Shown: positions 8,076 through 17,827, counted from the first letter of the stretch. The stretch: DNA of 64,000 bases from K189A clade bacterium (GCA_902528515.1 CABZTD010000002.1:58067-122066), one strand, 5' to 3'. Program-made: numbers and translations. The notes: generated from the sequence alone by a model not told the origin.

Positions 8076-8960
8076 ATGAAGAACTTTGCTGGCAAAACCG
8101 CCGTGGTCACTGGAGCAGCGAGCGGCATTGGCTTGGCGCTTGCGGAGAAACTGGCTCGGGAAAATATGCGGGTTGTGCTCGCCGACGTTGAAGAGGAAAG
8201 ACTTGAACTTGCTGTTGAGGGCCTAAGAAAGTACCAGCTTCGTGTGAGCGGGGTAGTCGCGGATGTCCTAGTCGAGGAGTCTATCCAGAACTTATTAGTG
8301 CGGGCCAAGGCCGAGTAAGGCAACATCCACATGCTCTGCAGCAACGCGGGCGTAGGCGCTGATTCGGGTACTAAGGCGATCTGGGAGGTGGGAAAAAAAG
8401 ATTGGGACTGGGTAATGGGTGTTAACTATCAAGGCGTGCTGCACGGCTTCCGAACTTTCATCCCGCATATGGTTGAGCACAGAGAAGAATCTCACTTAAT
8501 GACAACGGTCTCTCTCGCCGGTTTGTTGCCTAGATCCGGCACGTATGGCGTGAGCAAGCATGCCGTTATGGCGCTCACAGAAGCCGTCAGAAACGATTTG
8601 CTGGCACGCGGTGCGAACGTATCCGTATCGGCTCTGTGCCCTGGTTTCGTTGATACGAATATCGACAGGTCCGAGCGCAACCGCCCTAGTTATTTGGCGG
8701 ACCCGGAAGTTTCACTGGACAAGACAGGTAATTCTCCAGTATCCCAGCTGCTCAGGCGCGGGAAGCAACCGTCGGAAATTGCAGACATTGTTTTTGAGGC
8801 TATCAAAGAAGGCATCTTCTATATTTTGCCGCACCCAGCATGGGACGATATGTTGCACGACCGTTTTGAACAAATGCTATCTCGTGAGCCGCTACCAACG
8901 CCCTCTCCGGATAAGATGGCGCGGATTTTTATGCCTCGTGACGATGGCGAAAGCTATTAG
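8076..8960 (+). pseudogene. SDR oxidoreductase interrupted by in-frame TAA
   Basis: Two segments lie in one frame: 8076-8318 carries VVTGAASGIGLALAEKL (cofactor binding), and the part after the stop carries MLCSNAGVG, VSLAGLL and the catalytic YGVSKHAV. They are separated by a single TAA at 8316-8318 at the place where family members have a residue between AKAE and GNI. A tyrosine codon (TAT/TAC) would need only one change. The total of 294 codons is a normal length for this SDR group. There is a good ribosome site (AGGAAAGG) before ATG 8076. Probably a recent nonsense mutation or a sequence error. Confidence 0.75.
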
Positions 8961-8970
8961 TAAGGCCGCT

Positions 8971-9018
8971 CTGCGATTGGGGCGATGCCCCAGCAGGATG
9001 CTGGGGCTTAGGGCGCAG
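8971..9018. terminator. Strong hairpin between convergent genes
   Basis: The perfect 9-bp arms GCCCCAGCA (8987-8995) and TGCTGGGGC (8999-9007) enclose GGA. CTGCG (8971) and CGCAG (9014) can pair outside them. There is no T run, so this is a hairpin that may stop or protect transcripts of the convergent genes rather than a textbook terminator. Confidence 0.45.
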
Positions 9019-9049
9019 ACCTTGTTGAGCTAGGCTCTAGTCGCTTGCG

Positions 9050-9607
9050 CTACATGCTGCGCTTTAGTTCCGCGCGGTTATTGGTGACTTCGCCATCTAG
9101 AAGTACGGAGTTTTCGAACACCATGGCGTTAGGGTCGCTGGCGTCCATGGTCCATTTCATGTCCGTGACAAAGCTATGGTGCTCCTTGTGCAGACCGCTG
9201 CTTTCTTGATCAATCGCAATGCTCATGCTGGCGTCAGAGACCTCGGCTACCTTGAAGACTGGTTCTGTGCCCAGAGCACAGTAATGCTTTACAACCAGTT
9301 CGCCATTCTGGTCGGTATAGGTAGAGAGCATTTCTACGCCGTCTTCAATAATAGTTTCCGTAATTGTGTTGCCACCGGAAGTTAGCTTGTACTCGTAGGA
9401 AACATCGAAGACTGCACCGGTGATGGATTGAGTCATCTGACCTTCCCATTTGCCGAGCTTCTTTTTCACCGCCTCGAAAGCTGCGCTGGTGGATGAGTTT
9501 TCCATGGCGACACCGCCAATGGTTACGGCCTCATCTTCGGATGCGATTGCCATGCTGCTAGTACCAATTGCTAGAGTGGCTGCGAGAAATGTGGTCATTG
9601 TTTTCAT
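9050..9607 (-). CDS. Exported DUF1579-like protein
   Basis: A 185-residue protein with a clear Sec signal peptide (MKTMTTFLAATLAIG, likely cut after AIA at residue 22). The mature part has KKKLGKWEGQMTQSITG near residue 50, then alternating short beta strands ending with a lysine/arginine C-terminus. This pattern is like the DUF1579 or lipocalin-like family, whose members have no agreed function. It probably resides in the periplasm. It is transcribed alone, converging on the broken SDR gene. The family match is by overall look, not a unique motif. Confidence 0.7.
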   Translation of the reverse strand: MKTMTTFLAATLAIGTSSMAIASEDEAVTIGGVAMENSSTSAAFEAVKKKLGKWEGQMTQSITGAVFDVSYEYKLTSGGNTITETIIEDGVEMLSTYTDQNGELVVKHYCALGTEPVFKVAEVSDASMSIAIDQESSGLHKEHHSFVTDMKWTMDASDPNAMVFENSVLLDGEVTNNRAELKRSM

Positions 9608-9881
9608 AGCTTCACCTTGTTTTGATTAATGTCGGAGCAGGGGTTTCTTAACGATCTTTCATGACGCTTCTTGAGATCCTTTGCGTCCTCGAGAAGCCGC
9701 AGCAAACTATAGCGCGATCTAGAAGACAAGGAACGCCGCATATCAAAAATCGGCTTGGTCAGCCATCAATAGAACTCAAAGCACCGTCCTGAGGTCTTGC
9801 TCGCCAAGCGGCTTCCAATGGGGCTTTTTTACGAGCTGTGACGGCGCTACCATCTCTACAAGCGAGTGGAGAGAAACACTG

Positions 9882-11066
9882 ATGCCATATATCGAAAATC
9901 GCCTCGTTCATGACGCTGACAGTCACCTCATGGAGATGTCAGATTGTCTGAATCCCTATTTTGAAAAATCGTTGCTTGGTCGATTTTTAGAGCACCCCAA
10001 TCTCGGCGTGCGCGTAGGCAACAGACTCGCCATGGAAGAAGCCCAAAAGCGACAAGAGGACGAGATTTTTCGCGCGGCAGCGGGTGAGAACATCATGCTG
10101 CGCAAAAATTATGACGCGCATGGAGCCTTCCTTAAGAATGACCGCCCGACGGCTATCGATCATATCGGGGTGGCCAGTCAGTTGGTGTTCACCACCTTCT
10201 GCTTGGGCAACTTCGGCTTCGACCAGTCTAGTGATATGGATCTGTGCTACGGCGCAGCGACTGCGCACAATCGCATGATGACGGACTTTTGCAGCGTGGA
10301 TAAGCGTTTGCTCGCCACAGCCTACATACCACTAGAAGATTTTGAGCGAGCCCAAAGAACCACCAGAGCGGCCATCGAGATGGGCGCCAAGGCATTGATG
10401 ATTCCTTCTCGGTGCCCGCAAAAACATAGCCCTAGTCACATTGGTTTGTTTCCAGTTTGGGCGATGGCTCAAGAGGCTGGTTTACCGGTGCTATTTCATG
10501 TGGGCGGGGAAGAAAAAGTGGATCTCACTTACAAAGTAAATGGCCTGCCGGCAGTGCCAGATTTTCACGGAGGGGATGCAAACTTTACCTCGATTACTTA
10601 CCTCCCAATTTCCACTTCTGTACAGCAGACACTGGCTGCGCTCATCATCGACGGCGTGTTCGATAAATTTCCGCGATTGAAGTGGGGCGCTATAGAGCTC
10701 GGGGCTTCCTGGCTACCCGGTTGGCTCAGAAACCTCGACTCTGCGGCCCATGCTTTCGTCAAAAATGAAGAACGGCTTCGGAAGCTTTCAGGTAAGCCCT
10801 CAGAAATTGCCCGTCGTCAACTGCGCGTAACGCCATATCCCCACGAGGACAGCGGCTGGATTATCCAAAACTCTTTCGAGGAAATGTGCCTGTTCTCAAC
10901 TGACTACCCACACGTGGAAGGAGGACGCAATCCGCTGAAACGCTTTGGCGAGTCCCTGAAGGGCATCTCCGTTTCTGCTCAGAACGCCTTCTATGCTGAT
11001 AACTTCATTAATATGATGGGCGCGGGATTAGCCTCGGAGTTGAGGTATCCCGCCCAAAAAGTCTAG
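9882..11066 (+). CDS. Amidohydrolase-2 family metal-dependent hydrolase
   Basis: A 394-residue TIM-barrel protein of the amidohydrolase-2 group (ACMSD/gamma-resorcylate decarboxylase relatives). The N-terminal metal region reads DADSHLMEM, the mid-barrel histidine lies in VLFHVGGEE, and a conserved C-terminal segment is FSTDYPHVEGG with the catalytic aspartate. Members decarboxylate or hydrolyse aromatic and cyclic acids. GGAGAG lies before ATG 9882. It stands alone between a hypothetical exported protein and an MFS gene. The reaction is not determined by the sequence. Confidence 0.85.
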   Translation: MPYIENRLVHDADSHLMEMSDCLNPYFEKSLLGRFLEHPNLGVRVGNRLAMEEAQKRQEDEIFRAAAGENIMLRKNYDAHGAFLKNDRPTAIDHIGVASQLVFTTFCLGNFGFDQSSDMDLCYGAATAHNRMMTDFCSVDKRLLATAYIPLEDFERAQRTTRAAIEMGAKALMIPSRCPQKHSPSHIGLFPVWAMAQEAGLPVLFHVGGEEKVDLTYKVNGLPAVPDFHGGDANFTSITYLPISTSVQQTLAALIIDGVFDKFPRLKWGAIELGASWLPGWLRNLDSAAHAFVKNEERLRKLSGKPSEIARRQLRVTPYPHEDSGWIIQNSFEEMCLFSTDYPHVEGGRNPLKRFGESLKGISVSAQNAFYADNFINMMGAGLASELRYPAQKV

Positions 11067-11426
11067 AAACGGAATGTATGTAAGCAATCGAATTTGTGCG
11101 AGAAAAATAACCCCAGGCCCTTCTTCGGCGACTTCGATCCAACTAATCGGGCACGGCTTGGCGCGGCCCGAGAATTTAGAATAGCCTCTCGAGTGGCATC
11201 AGCGCGGGGTCACTATCTTTTACGATCCGTCATTGGCCCGCGTTTGCGGTTGTTTAAAATTTTGAGACTAAATTGATTCAATATTCGATAAAGCCGATTT
11301 TCAAAGCCGAAAAAAGCCCTTTTACTCGTATTTACAGGCAGATTTTTACTATCTGCTTGCAGCTATTGAGACGATTAGAATCTCTTAGCCGTCTGGCAGC
11401 TCCGCGCAGGCTGCTTTTTTCAAGAC
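11067..11426. other. 360-base intergenic region between convergent genes
   Basis: I see no gene here. A 60-codon frame at 11094 has no ribosome site or recognisable protein character. The right half is AT-rich (TTTAAAATTTTGAGAC and similar). The only clear element is the hairpin at 11396-11420. Confidence 0.6.
11396..11420 (+). terminator. Intrinsic terminator
   Basis: GCAGC (11396-11400) pairs with GCTGC (11410-11414) across a 9-base loop and is followed by six T. It is oriented for the amidohydrolase transcript, 330 bases past that gene. Confidence 0.5.
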
Positions 11427-12863
11427 CTAGCTTGGGTTGCGATCTACCATGTCTCGATCAAGCCTCCGCCAAGTAATCAAAAAGAAAAGGGAACTCACGG
11501 CGTAAAGCGACGCCATGATTATCATGGCCCTCTGTAAGCTTTGGGAGTAAACCTGACCGCAAACAGCCTGCAAATTGTCGTTAAGCTCCAATATCGAGCG
11601 AGGATGGCATTGGTTTCGCGTAAGGGCATCTGTGGCGAGTCCAACCTCAGCGACACCATTAATAAAGAAAACGTCTGAAATTGCGCCGATGAATAATGGG
11701 CCGAAACCGTAGCCAATTAGATTGGCAACAAATAGCAGGACCGCGGTGGCCATCGCACGGGCTCGCATAGAGACCACGCCCTGCCCAATAGTATATTGGG
11801 CAGCGATGTAACCGTATTTAACGAATCCTCCTATAACGAGACCGACAGCCGCAAAAAGAAGATTTTCGGTGGTGAAAGCGAAGATATAAAAGGGGATAGA
11901 AAGAGCTAACCCGATGCTAGGGACCCAAGCAATCGCGCCTGGGTGATTTTTGTAAAGCCTAGTTGCTAGCCAGCCCGTAGCAAAGGTACCAATGGCAGAC
12001 GACATTGATACTGGAGCATTGATCCAGATTGCTGCCTCACCCGCAGTAATGCCGTGAGCTCGGACAAGAAAAATTGATTGAAACGATGAAATGCCGTAAC
12101 CGCAAAAAGCGGCGACTGTCGCGCCTGCCGTCATATACCAAAATGCTGGTTTAGTTGTTAATTCGCGCAGCGCCTCGCGAAGGCCCGCGCTTTCTTCAGA
12201 CTGGTTTCCGGGAGGATCGGTGTAGCCTCGCGGAGGCTCCTTTACTGTGAGTTTAAAAATCGCGGCAATAAGTACGCCTGGTAAACCGACGACAAAAAAA
12301 GCAGTTCGCCAGTCGAACGCGTCAGTTACCCAGCCGCCAATGAGATTGGCGAACATACCGCCAAGAGTGACACCCATTGCGTAAAAGCCCAAGGCCTGGG
12401 CCCGCTCTCGCGGAGCGTAGTAATCCGCGATGAGTGAATTAGCAGGCGGTGTGCACCCTGCCTCACCAACGCCCACACCCACCCGGCATGCCAAAAGTAT
12501 CCAGAATGCGCCCACGGTGACTGAACCGAGCGTGACTTCAGTCGCGAGTCCACAGAGCACCGTCATAATTGACCAAAGAGTAATGCATACGCTCATGAGC
12601 CAAACACGATGGCCTGTATCTGCGTACCTGGCTAAGGGAATGCCCACAATGGTGTAGAGAAGGGCAAACCCAAAACCTGTAAGTAAGCCGAATTGAGTGT
12701 CGGAAATACCCAAATCGGGCACGAGGTCTGGACCAACCACTGCTAGCAGACCTCGGTCGACGAAGTTAAGAACATAGATAAGTGTTAACGCACCTAAGAC
12801 GTATGTCCGATAACGGTAGGTGCCGTATCCCGGTGCTTGATCAGTAGCGCCTGCTGAGGTCAT
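11427..12863 (-). CDS. MFS transporter, spinster-like
   Basis: A polytopic major-facilitator protein of 478 residues with 12 likely membrane helices. The N-terminal helix has LNFVDRGLLAVVGPDLVPDL, followed by TQFGLLTGFGFALLYTIVGIP and the loop ARYADTGHR, which are typical of the spinster/hexuronate-like MFS groups. The start is placed at 12863, because GGAGGGAG lies at the right distance before that ATG. A frame start 24 codons upstream has no such signal. The neighbouring amidohydrolase suggests an organic acid substrate, but that is only inference. Confidence 0.88.
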   Translation of the reverse strand: MTSAGATDQAPGYGTYRYRTYVLGALTLIYVLNFVDRGLLAVVGPDLVPDLGISDTQFGLLTGFGFALLYTIVGIPLARYADTGHRVWLMSVCITLWSIMTVLCGLATEVTLGSVTVGAFWILLACRVGVGVGEAGCTPPANSLIADYYAPRERAQALGFYAMGVTLGGMFANLIGGWVTDAFDWRTAFFVVGLPGVLIAAIFKLTVKEPPRGYTDPPGNQSEESAGLREALRELTTKPAFWYMTAGATVAAFCGYGISSFQSIFLVRAHGITAGEAAIWINAPVSMSSAIGTFATGWLATRLYKNHPGAIAWVPSIGLALSIPFYIFAFTTENLLFAAVGLVIGGFVKYGYIAAQYTIGQGVVSMRARAMATAVLLFVANLIGYGFGPLFIGAISDVFFINGVAEVGLATDALTRNQCHPRSILELNDNLQAVCGQVYSQSLQRAMIIMASLYAVSSLFFLITWRRLDRDMVDRNPS

Positions 12864-12975
12864 AAATGGATCTCCCTCCAAGGCACAAGCGATTGTCTCG
12901 TTAGATTCGCCAGTCCCTCTGTACCTTGGCTCCATGAACTGGATTAGGTGCCAGCCAACCCCGCCTTCGTCGCAT

Positions 12976-13004
12976 AAATAAAGAGCCCAGAGGCCCCCTT
13001 ATTT
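12976..13004 (-). terminator. Probable terminator of tRNA-Ser
   Basis: In the minus-strand transcript AAATAAGGGGGCC can pair with GGGCTCTTTATTT (one mismatch and G-U pairs) just past the tRNA 3' end, with a U-rich 3' arm. Confidence 0.45.
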
Positions 13005-13007
13005 GTA

Positions 13008-13098
13008 TGGCGGAGAGAGAGGGATTCGAACCCTCGATAGGGGATTAACCTATACTCCCTTAGCAGGGGAGCGCCTTCAGCCACTCGGCCACCTCTCC
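13008..13098 (-). tRNA. tRNA-Ser (GCU)
   Basis: The minus strand folds into a class II tRNA: acceptor GGAGAGG with TCTCTCC, D arm GGCCGAGTGGCTGAAGGC, anticodon stem CCCCT-GCT-AAGGG with anticodon GCU (reads AGC/AGU), a long variable arm (TATAGGTTAATCCCCTA), and T arm GAGGGTTCGAATCCCTC. The 3' CCA is encoded (TGG at 13008-13010 on the plus strand). It is a serine tRNA, not the selenocysteine tRNA, which would have anticodon UCA. Confidence 0.97.
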
Positions 13099-13189
13099 AG
13101 CGGGCGCTATTGTAGCTCACAGTGCTGGGGCTTTGTCGACAAATCTTGTTGGTGAATCGCCAAGTTTGCTCGCGGGCTAGAAGTCCAGA

Positions 13190-13951
13190 CTAGTCGCCGC
13201 TTAATGCCATCAAGACGTCTGGCCGGTCCGTGAAGACGCCGCCAACTCCTAACGCTCTGAGTCTCTGGGCTTCGAGTTTTTGGTTTACGGTGTAAACTAA
13301 GACCGGATAGCCTGCGTCATTGCACTGCTCTATCAGTATCGGTTTCACCATGCGATGAGACACGTTAAGACAGCTCGCACCCAGTGCAGATGCTGTGTCC
13401 AACATGCTGGCCCGTGTACGTTCAAATAGGGGTGCGATTGGAGTCGTGTCGTCGAGCGCTCGAAACGCCGCGAGTTCTTTGTGATCAAAGGAAGAGATCA
13501 GGACCGCTAACCCAGGACTAGCTTGCAGAAACCTCGCTGTCGGTGCCGCTGTTCCCCTTCCTTTAAGCTCAATGTTAATCAATGGTTGGGCATCAGCGAA
13601 ATGCTGCGCAACCAGCGCGGTAACCTCTGCTAATCGTGGGATAGGATTGCCATCCCCCGCGTCGAGTTTGGTAAGTTGCTCGAAGGTATGGTTGCTCACC
13701 AAGCCCTTGCCGTTGGTGGTTCTTTGCACCGTATCGTCATGGATGACCATAAGTTGGGTGGTGTCCTCGACATCGCGCACCGCATGTACGTCGAGCTCGA
13801 TGGCCCGACAACCCAAGTCTAGAGCTTTGCGAAAGCTCGGTAGGGTGTTCTCAGGCGCAAGCCCGGCAGCTCCGCGGTGCCCAATAACTAGGAAACTGGA
13901 GAGGTAGTAGGTAAATGCTGCGTGGTCGAATCTTATTTTGTCTTTATTCAT
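13190..13951 (-). CDS. Glycerophosphodiester phosphodiesterase
   Basis: A 253-residue GDPD-family protein. It has the signature GHRGAAGLAPENTLPSF near residue 23, the metal ligands in IELDVHAV, the catalytic histidine in VIHDDTVQRTTNG, INIELKG, and the C-terminal VYTVNQ and GVFTDRPD. It hydrolyses glycerophosphodiesters to glycerol-3-phosphate and an alcohol during phospholipid turnover. No signal peptide is visible, so it is probably cytosolic (UgpQ-like). It is divergent from dnaX with only 48 bases between the two starts. Confidence 0.93.
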   Translation of the reverse strand: MNKDKIRFDHAAFTYYLSSFLVIGHRGAAGLAPENTLPSFRKALDLGCRAIELDVHAVRDVEDTTQLMVIHDDTVQRTTNGKGLVSNHTFEQLTKLDAGDGNPIPRLAEVTALVAQHFADAQPLINIELKGRGTAAPTARFLQASPGLAVLISSFDHKELAAFRALDDTTPIAPLFERTRASMLDTASALGASCLNVSHRMVKPILIEQCNDAGYPVLVYTVNQKLEAQRLRALGVGGVFTDRPDVLMALSGD

Positions 13952-13982
13952 GTATAACTTACATGGAGCGTTGACGCCGTCG

Positions 13983-13997
13983 GCGCTAGACTAGCGC
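13983..13997. repeat. Palindrome directly before the dnaX start
   Basis: GCGCTAG-A-CTAGCGC, 7-bp arms around one base, ending 2 bases before the dnaX ATG. No Shine-Dalgarno sequence is visible between it and the start. Confidence 0.6.
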
Positions 13998-13999
13998 TC

Positions 14000-15727
14000 A
14001 TGAGTTACGAAGTACTAGCACGAAAACTTCGGCCCAGCCGCTTTGCAGCCTTGGTGGGCCAAGACCATGTGGTGCGTGCTCTGTCTCACGCCCTAGACCA
14101 TGACCGCCTGCACCATGCCTATTTGTTTACCGGTACCCGGGGCGTGGGTAAAACGACCATCGCGCGTATATTAGCCAAGAGCCTAAACTGCGAGGAGGGG
14201 GTCAGCTCCACGCCCTGTGGGCAGTGCTCAGTTTGTATAGAGGTGGGGGAAAATCGCTATATCGACCTGATCGAGGTAGACGCGGCCTCCCGCACCGGGG
14301 TTGATGACACAAGAGATTTGTTGGAAAACGCGCAGTACATGCCGACGCGTGGCCGCTATAAGGTCTATCTCATTGACGAAGTTCATATGCTCTCCCTCGC
14401 AAGTTTTAACGCGCTTCTCAAGACCCTGGAAGAGCCGCCGCCGCATGTGAAGTTTTTATTAGCGACGACGGATCCGAAAAAAGTTCCGGTAACCGTGTTG
14501 TCTCGCTGCCTGCAGTTTCAGCTGAAGAACATTAGCGCGCAAACAATCACGGACTATATTGCCGGTGTTCTATCCGAAGAGTCTGTTACGTTCGAAAGCC
14601 AGGCGATTGAAGTGATCGCGCGTTCTGCCCAAGGCAGTATGCGAGATGCGCTGAGCTTGACCGATCAGGCGATTGCTTTTGGTCAGGGCAAGTTGCGACA
14701 GGATGACGTGATCACCATGCTTGGTGTGGTGGGACGAGATGAAATCACCACGCTGATGGAGGCGCTAAAAGACGGATCTGCGCCGCTGTTGCTGGAACTG
14801 ACTGCAGAACTCGCTGAGCGCAACGCAGATTTTGCCGACGTGCTGTCAGGTCTGATGGAAGCCTTGCACAATGCAGCGGTCACCCAGGCGACCACTGGTG
14901 ATACCGGTGCCTTCTTGGCAGACGAGTTACAGCTGTACTATCAGATCGCTCTCGTCGGCTTGCGAGATTTACCCATTGCACCGGATCCGCGGAGCGGTTT
15001 TGAAATGACCATGCTGCGTATGTTGGCCTTTACACCGGAGCGAGATCAGGCGTCCGGAGGCAGCGTGCCACCCCGAAAGTCGATATTAGAGACGCTACCC
15101 GCCGATTCGGCCGATTCAAAGACTTACGTGCAAGCGAGCGAAGTAGTCAACTCCTCGCGAAGCGAGCCAGAGGGCACGGCTGAAAACTTGATTGAAAGCA
15201 CGATAGGAACCACGGCAGACAGCATTGGTGAGAGTGCGCTAGAAAACCTGGCAGAAAGTTCGGTAGCAAGCTCGCTGGAAAACTCGAAACCAAGCGATAC
15301 TTTGCCAGACTCTCCGATTATCGAAGCCGCCGCGCCTGTCATCTCGGCAGATTCGGATATCGAACGCTGGTATAACCTGGTCGATCAACTGAGCTTGGGC
15401 GGGGTTGCTAAGATGATTGCCGAGCATTCTATTCCGACCAGTTTGGGTGAATCCGAGGTAATACTCTTGCTGAGTCGGGAATACGATATGTTGTTGAATG
15501 ATGCCCAGGTAAAGAATCTGCAGCGTGGTCTATCCGAGCTGCTCGCTAGCGATTTGAGCTTGAGTGTGGTGGCTGGCGAGCCTGATACCGAGACACCTGC
15601 TCAGCGCAAGGTGCGACTACGGGCAGAACGTCAGGCTGAGGCCGAAGCGGCCATGCGAGAGGACGAGACGGTGCGGTCCGTGATAGCAGACTTTGACGGC
15701 AAGCTGGAAGAAGTACAACTACACTAG
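14000..15727 (+). CDS. dnaX: DNA polymerase III subunit gamma/tau
   Basis: The 575-residue clamp-loader ATPase has Walker A GTRGVGKT at residues 45-52, the four zinc cysteines at 64, 73, 76 and 79 (the same positions as in E. coli), the Walker B LIDEVHMLS, and sensor TTDPKKVPVTVLSRC. Residues about 350-450 form a Ser/Glu-rich low-complexity linker, followed by a C-terminal tau-type domain ending EVQLH. It loads the beta clamp at the replication fork and holds polymerase cores together. It leads the conserved dnaX-ybaB-recR cluster. No in-phase A-AAA-AAG frameshift site for a separate gamma product is apparent. Confidence 0.97.
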   Translation: MSYEVLARKLRPSRFAALVGQDHVVRALSHALDHDRLHHAYLFTGTRGVGKTTIARILAKSLNCEEGVSSTPCGQCSVCIEVGENRYIDLIEVDAASRTGVDDTRDLLENAQYMPTRGRYKVYLIDEVHMLSLASFNALLKTLEEPPPHVKFLLATTDPKKVPVTVLSRCLQFQLKNISAQTITDYIAGVLSEESVTFESQAIEVIARSAQGSMRDALSLTDQAIAFGQGKLRQDDVITMLGVVGRDEITTLMEALKDGSAPLLLELTAELAERNADFADVLSGLMEALHNAAVTQATTGDTGAFLADELQLYYQIALVGLRDLPIAPDPRSGFEMTMLRMLAFTPERDQASGGSVPPRKSILETLPADSADSKTYVQASEVVNSSRSEPEGTAENLIESTIGTTADSIGESALENLAESSVASSLENSKPSDTLPDSPIIEAAAPVISADSDIERWYNLVDQLSLGGVAKMIAEHSIPTSLGESEVILLLSREYDMLLNDAQVKNLQRGLSELLASDLSLSVVAGEPDTETPAQRKVRLRAERQAEAEAAMREDETVRSVIADFDGKLEEVQLH

Positions 15728-15809
15728 GGTGACATAGCGTGACGCCTTGTGGGTTGCGATAATTGCCAGATCACACTCGAAACCAGATGGATAGAAACAA
15801 AGGCGCGAT

Positions 15810-16139
15810 ATGAACGACCTTGGCGACATGATGAAACAGGCGCAAAAAATGCAGGCCCAAATGCAGGAAGCACAGGCCGAGATTGGCCGAATGCAGGTTC
15901 AGGGCGAAAGCGGTGCAGGTTTGGTGAAGGTGACGATGAACGGTCGCCATGAAGTTAGTCGAGTCGAAATAGACCCATCTTTACTGAGTGAGGAGAAGTC
16001 GGTGCTCGAAGATCTATTGGCAGCAGCCTGCAACGACACCGTGCGGCGTGTTGAAAAAGCTCAGGCTGAAAAAATGCGGGAGCTGGGCGGTGGCATGCTT
16101 GCGGGGTTGAACCTGCCCTTTGGCAAGATGCCCTTTTAA
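15810..16139 (+). CDS. ybaB: YbaB/EbfC nucleoid-associated protein
   Basis: A 109-residue member of the YbaB/EbfC family, small dimeric DNA-binding proteins that associate with the nucleoid. It begins [19 protein letters not shown] (a helical, Met/Gln-rich N-terminus), has [20 protein letters not shown] in the central sheet and ends [11 protein letters not shown]. It lies 82 bases after dnaX and its stop overlaps the recR start (TAATG), the standard order in Proteobacteria. AAAGGCG serves as ribosome site. Confidence 0.96.
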   Translation: MNDLGDMMKQAQKMQAQMQEAQAEIGRMQVQGESGAGLVKVTMNGRHEVSRVEIDPSLLSEEKSVLEDLLAAACNDTVRRVEKAQAEKMRELGGGMLAGLNLPFGKMPF

Positions 16140-16738
16140 TGGCGCTAATTGATAATCTGATTCAAGCGCTTCAGGTGCTCCCGGGAGTCGGCCCTAAGAG
16201 CGCACAACGGATGGCTCTGACCTTACTACAGCGTAATCGAAGCGGCGGAACAACATTGGGCAACGTACTTCTGCAGGCGATGGAATCCGTCAAGCGCTGT
16301 GCGGTATGCCAAAATCTCACCGAATCCGAAACTTGTCGTGTCTGCAGGGATAAGCGTCGGGACACTACCATGCTCTGTGTCGTAGAGTCGCCCGCGGACG
16401 TGCTGGCAATAGAGCAGGCAGGGGGGTACCGAGGATACTACTTCGTTCTTCACGGTCGGCTCTCGCCCATAGATGGTGTTGGGCCAGAGCAGCTTGGTTT
16501 GGATAGCCTGCAGGCGCGTATCAGCGAAATAACGCCCGATGAGGTCATACTGGCTACGAACCCTACCGTTGAGGGTGAAGCCACTGCTCACTACATTTCG
16601 CGCATGGTCTGCAGTGAAGTGAAAAAAATCAGTCGCATAGCTCACGGCGTGCCCTTGGGTGGTGAGATTGAATATACCGATGGAGGAACGCTTACTCATG
16701 CCTTGCAGGGAAGGAGAGACATCAGTTTTTTGGATTGA
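16139..16738 (+). CDS. recR: Recombination mediator RecR
   Basis: The 199-residue protein starts with the helix-hairpin-helix [13 protein letters not shown]. It has a zinc finger from [16 protein letters not shown], and a Toprim domain with [14 protein letters not shown] and the segment [19 protein letters not shown]. It ends GRRDISFLD, at full length. RecR works with RecO/RecF to load RecA at gaps. The start codon overlaps the ybaB stop by one base, so the two are translationally coupled. Confidence 0.97.
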   Translation: MALIDNLIQALQVLPGVGPKSAQRMALTLLQRNRSGGTTLGNVLLQAMESVKRCAVCQNLTESETCRVCRDKRRDTTMLCVVESPADVLAIEQAGGYRGYYFVLHGRLSPIDGVGPEQLGLDSLQARISEITPDEVILATNPTVEGEATAHYISRMVCSEVKKISRIAHGVPLGGEIEYTDGGTLTHALQGRRDISFLD

Positions 16739-17801
16739 AACGGATCAGGAGCTGGCCGATGCCGTTGCGAGCTGGGGCAACTGTGTAGGACTCGATACCG
16801 AGTTTATACGCACTGATACGTTTTATCCGATTCCGGGTCTCTATCAAGTCGCCTCGGCAGATCAGGTCTTTTTAATAGACCCGCTCACGATCAAGAACTG
16901 GCAGCCCTTAAGGACGTTCCTTATGGACCCCAGTACCCTAATCGTCATGCATGCGTGCCAAGAAGATTTGGAAACGCTGAACCATCACTTGAAGGTTCAA
17001 CCCACATCGGTCGTTGATACCCAGTTTGCGCATGCATTTACCGGGGTCGACTACAGCCTAAGCTACGCCAACTCGGTTCGCCGTACAATCGGTGTAGAGC
17101 TGCATAAGCAGGAGACACGGTCGAACTGGCTGCAGAGACCGCTGAGTGAGGACCAACTTACCTATGCGGCAGACGATGTCATCTACCTGGGGCCAATGTA
17201 TCAGGTGCTGCGTGAGCGTATGTTAAGTGGGGGACGTTTGAGCTGGTTTGAAGAGGATATGTCGATTCGTGGTACGTACGAGGAGCCGGATCCCGGCACC
17301 TACTATGCCCAGGTGAAACGCGCCTGGCAGTTGCCTCAACGCGAGCTGGCACGCTTGCAGGCTCTGTGTCGCTGGCGCGAAAACGCCGCGCGTCACTACG
17401 ACCTGCCGCGTAATCGCTTGGTTTGGGACGACCATCTGCTTACCTTGTCCCGCGAATCCTCAATAAATCCCAGCATGCTCAAAGAGCTGTTGCCCCCGCC
17501 AGTGTTTAAGAAATATGGCAACGCGCTCGTTGATGCTCACGCGAAGGGCAGCCAGGCAACGCTGCCTAAGTTGCTGGATCGACCACTGACTGCTGCTCAG
17601 AGCGCTCGGGTGAAAGCGCTTCGCGCAGTAGCCGCTGAGCAGGCTCAAACGCTTGGTATCGCGCCCCAGCTGCTGGCGCGGCGAAAAGATGTGGAAAATT
17701 GCCTGCGGTATTATGGTCGGACTGGGAATCTGCCGCCTATTTATTTAGGTTGGCGTAACGCCTTTGTTGGCGATGCATTCCGAGACATTTTGTCGAGCTA
17801 G
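16698..17801 (+). CDS. rnd: Ribonuclease D
   Basis: A DEDDy-type 3'-5' exoribonuclease of 367 residues that trims tRNA precursors. The exonuclease domain has [13 protein letters not shown] (Asp33, Glu35), [10 protein letters not shown], and a C-terminal YAADDVIYL with the catalytic Tyr and Asp. An HRDC-type helical domain follows from about residue 210 ([13 protein letters not shown]). The start at 16698 is chosen because GGAGGA lies 10 bases before it; this makes it overlap the 3' end of recR by 41 bases. It is followed by ycgL and ycgN, a conserved gammaproteobacterial order. Confidence 0.95.
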   Translation: MPCREGETSVFWIETDQELADAVASWGNCVGLDTEFIRTDTFYPIPGLYQVASADQVFLIDPLTIKNWQPLRTFLMDPSTLIVMHACQEDLETLNHHLKVQPTSVVDTQFAHAFTGVDYSLSYANSVRRTIGVELHKQETRSNWLQRPLSEDQLTYAADDVIYLGPMYQVLRERMLSGGRLSWFEEDMSIRGTYEEPDPGTYYAQVKRAWQLPQRELARLQALCRWRENAARHYDLPRNRLVWDDHLLTLSRESSINPSMLKELLPPPVFKKYGNALVDAHAKGSQATLPKLLDRPLTAAQSARVKALRAVAAEQAQTLGIAPQLLARRKDVENCLRYYGRTGNLPPIYLGWRNAFVGDAFRDILSS

Positions 17802-17827
17802 TTTGAGATGTAGATGAAGTGAGCACG

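Noticed and set aside
8316..8318. TAA in the SDR as a recoding event
   Set aside because: TAA is not a selenocysteine or pyrrolysine codon and no structure follows; a nonsense change is simpler.
11094..11276. 60-codon frame between amidohydrolase and MFS genes
   Set aside because: No ribosome site, arginine-rich and featureless, in a convergent gap.
14477..14483. AAAAAAG in dnaX as a programmed frameshift site
   Set aside because: The codons are AAA AAA GTT, so the run is not in the A-AAA-AAG phase, and it lies in the conserved ATPase core rather than at the gamma/tau junction.
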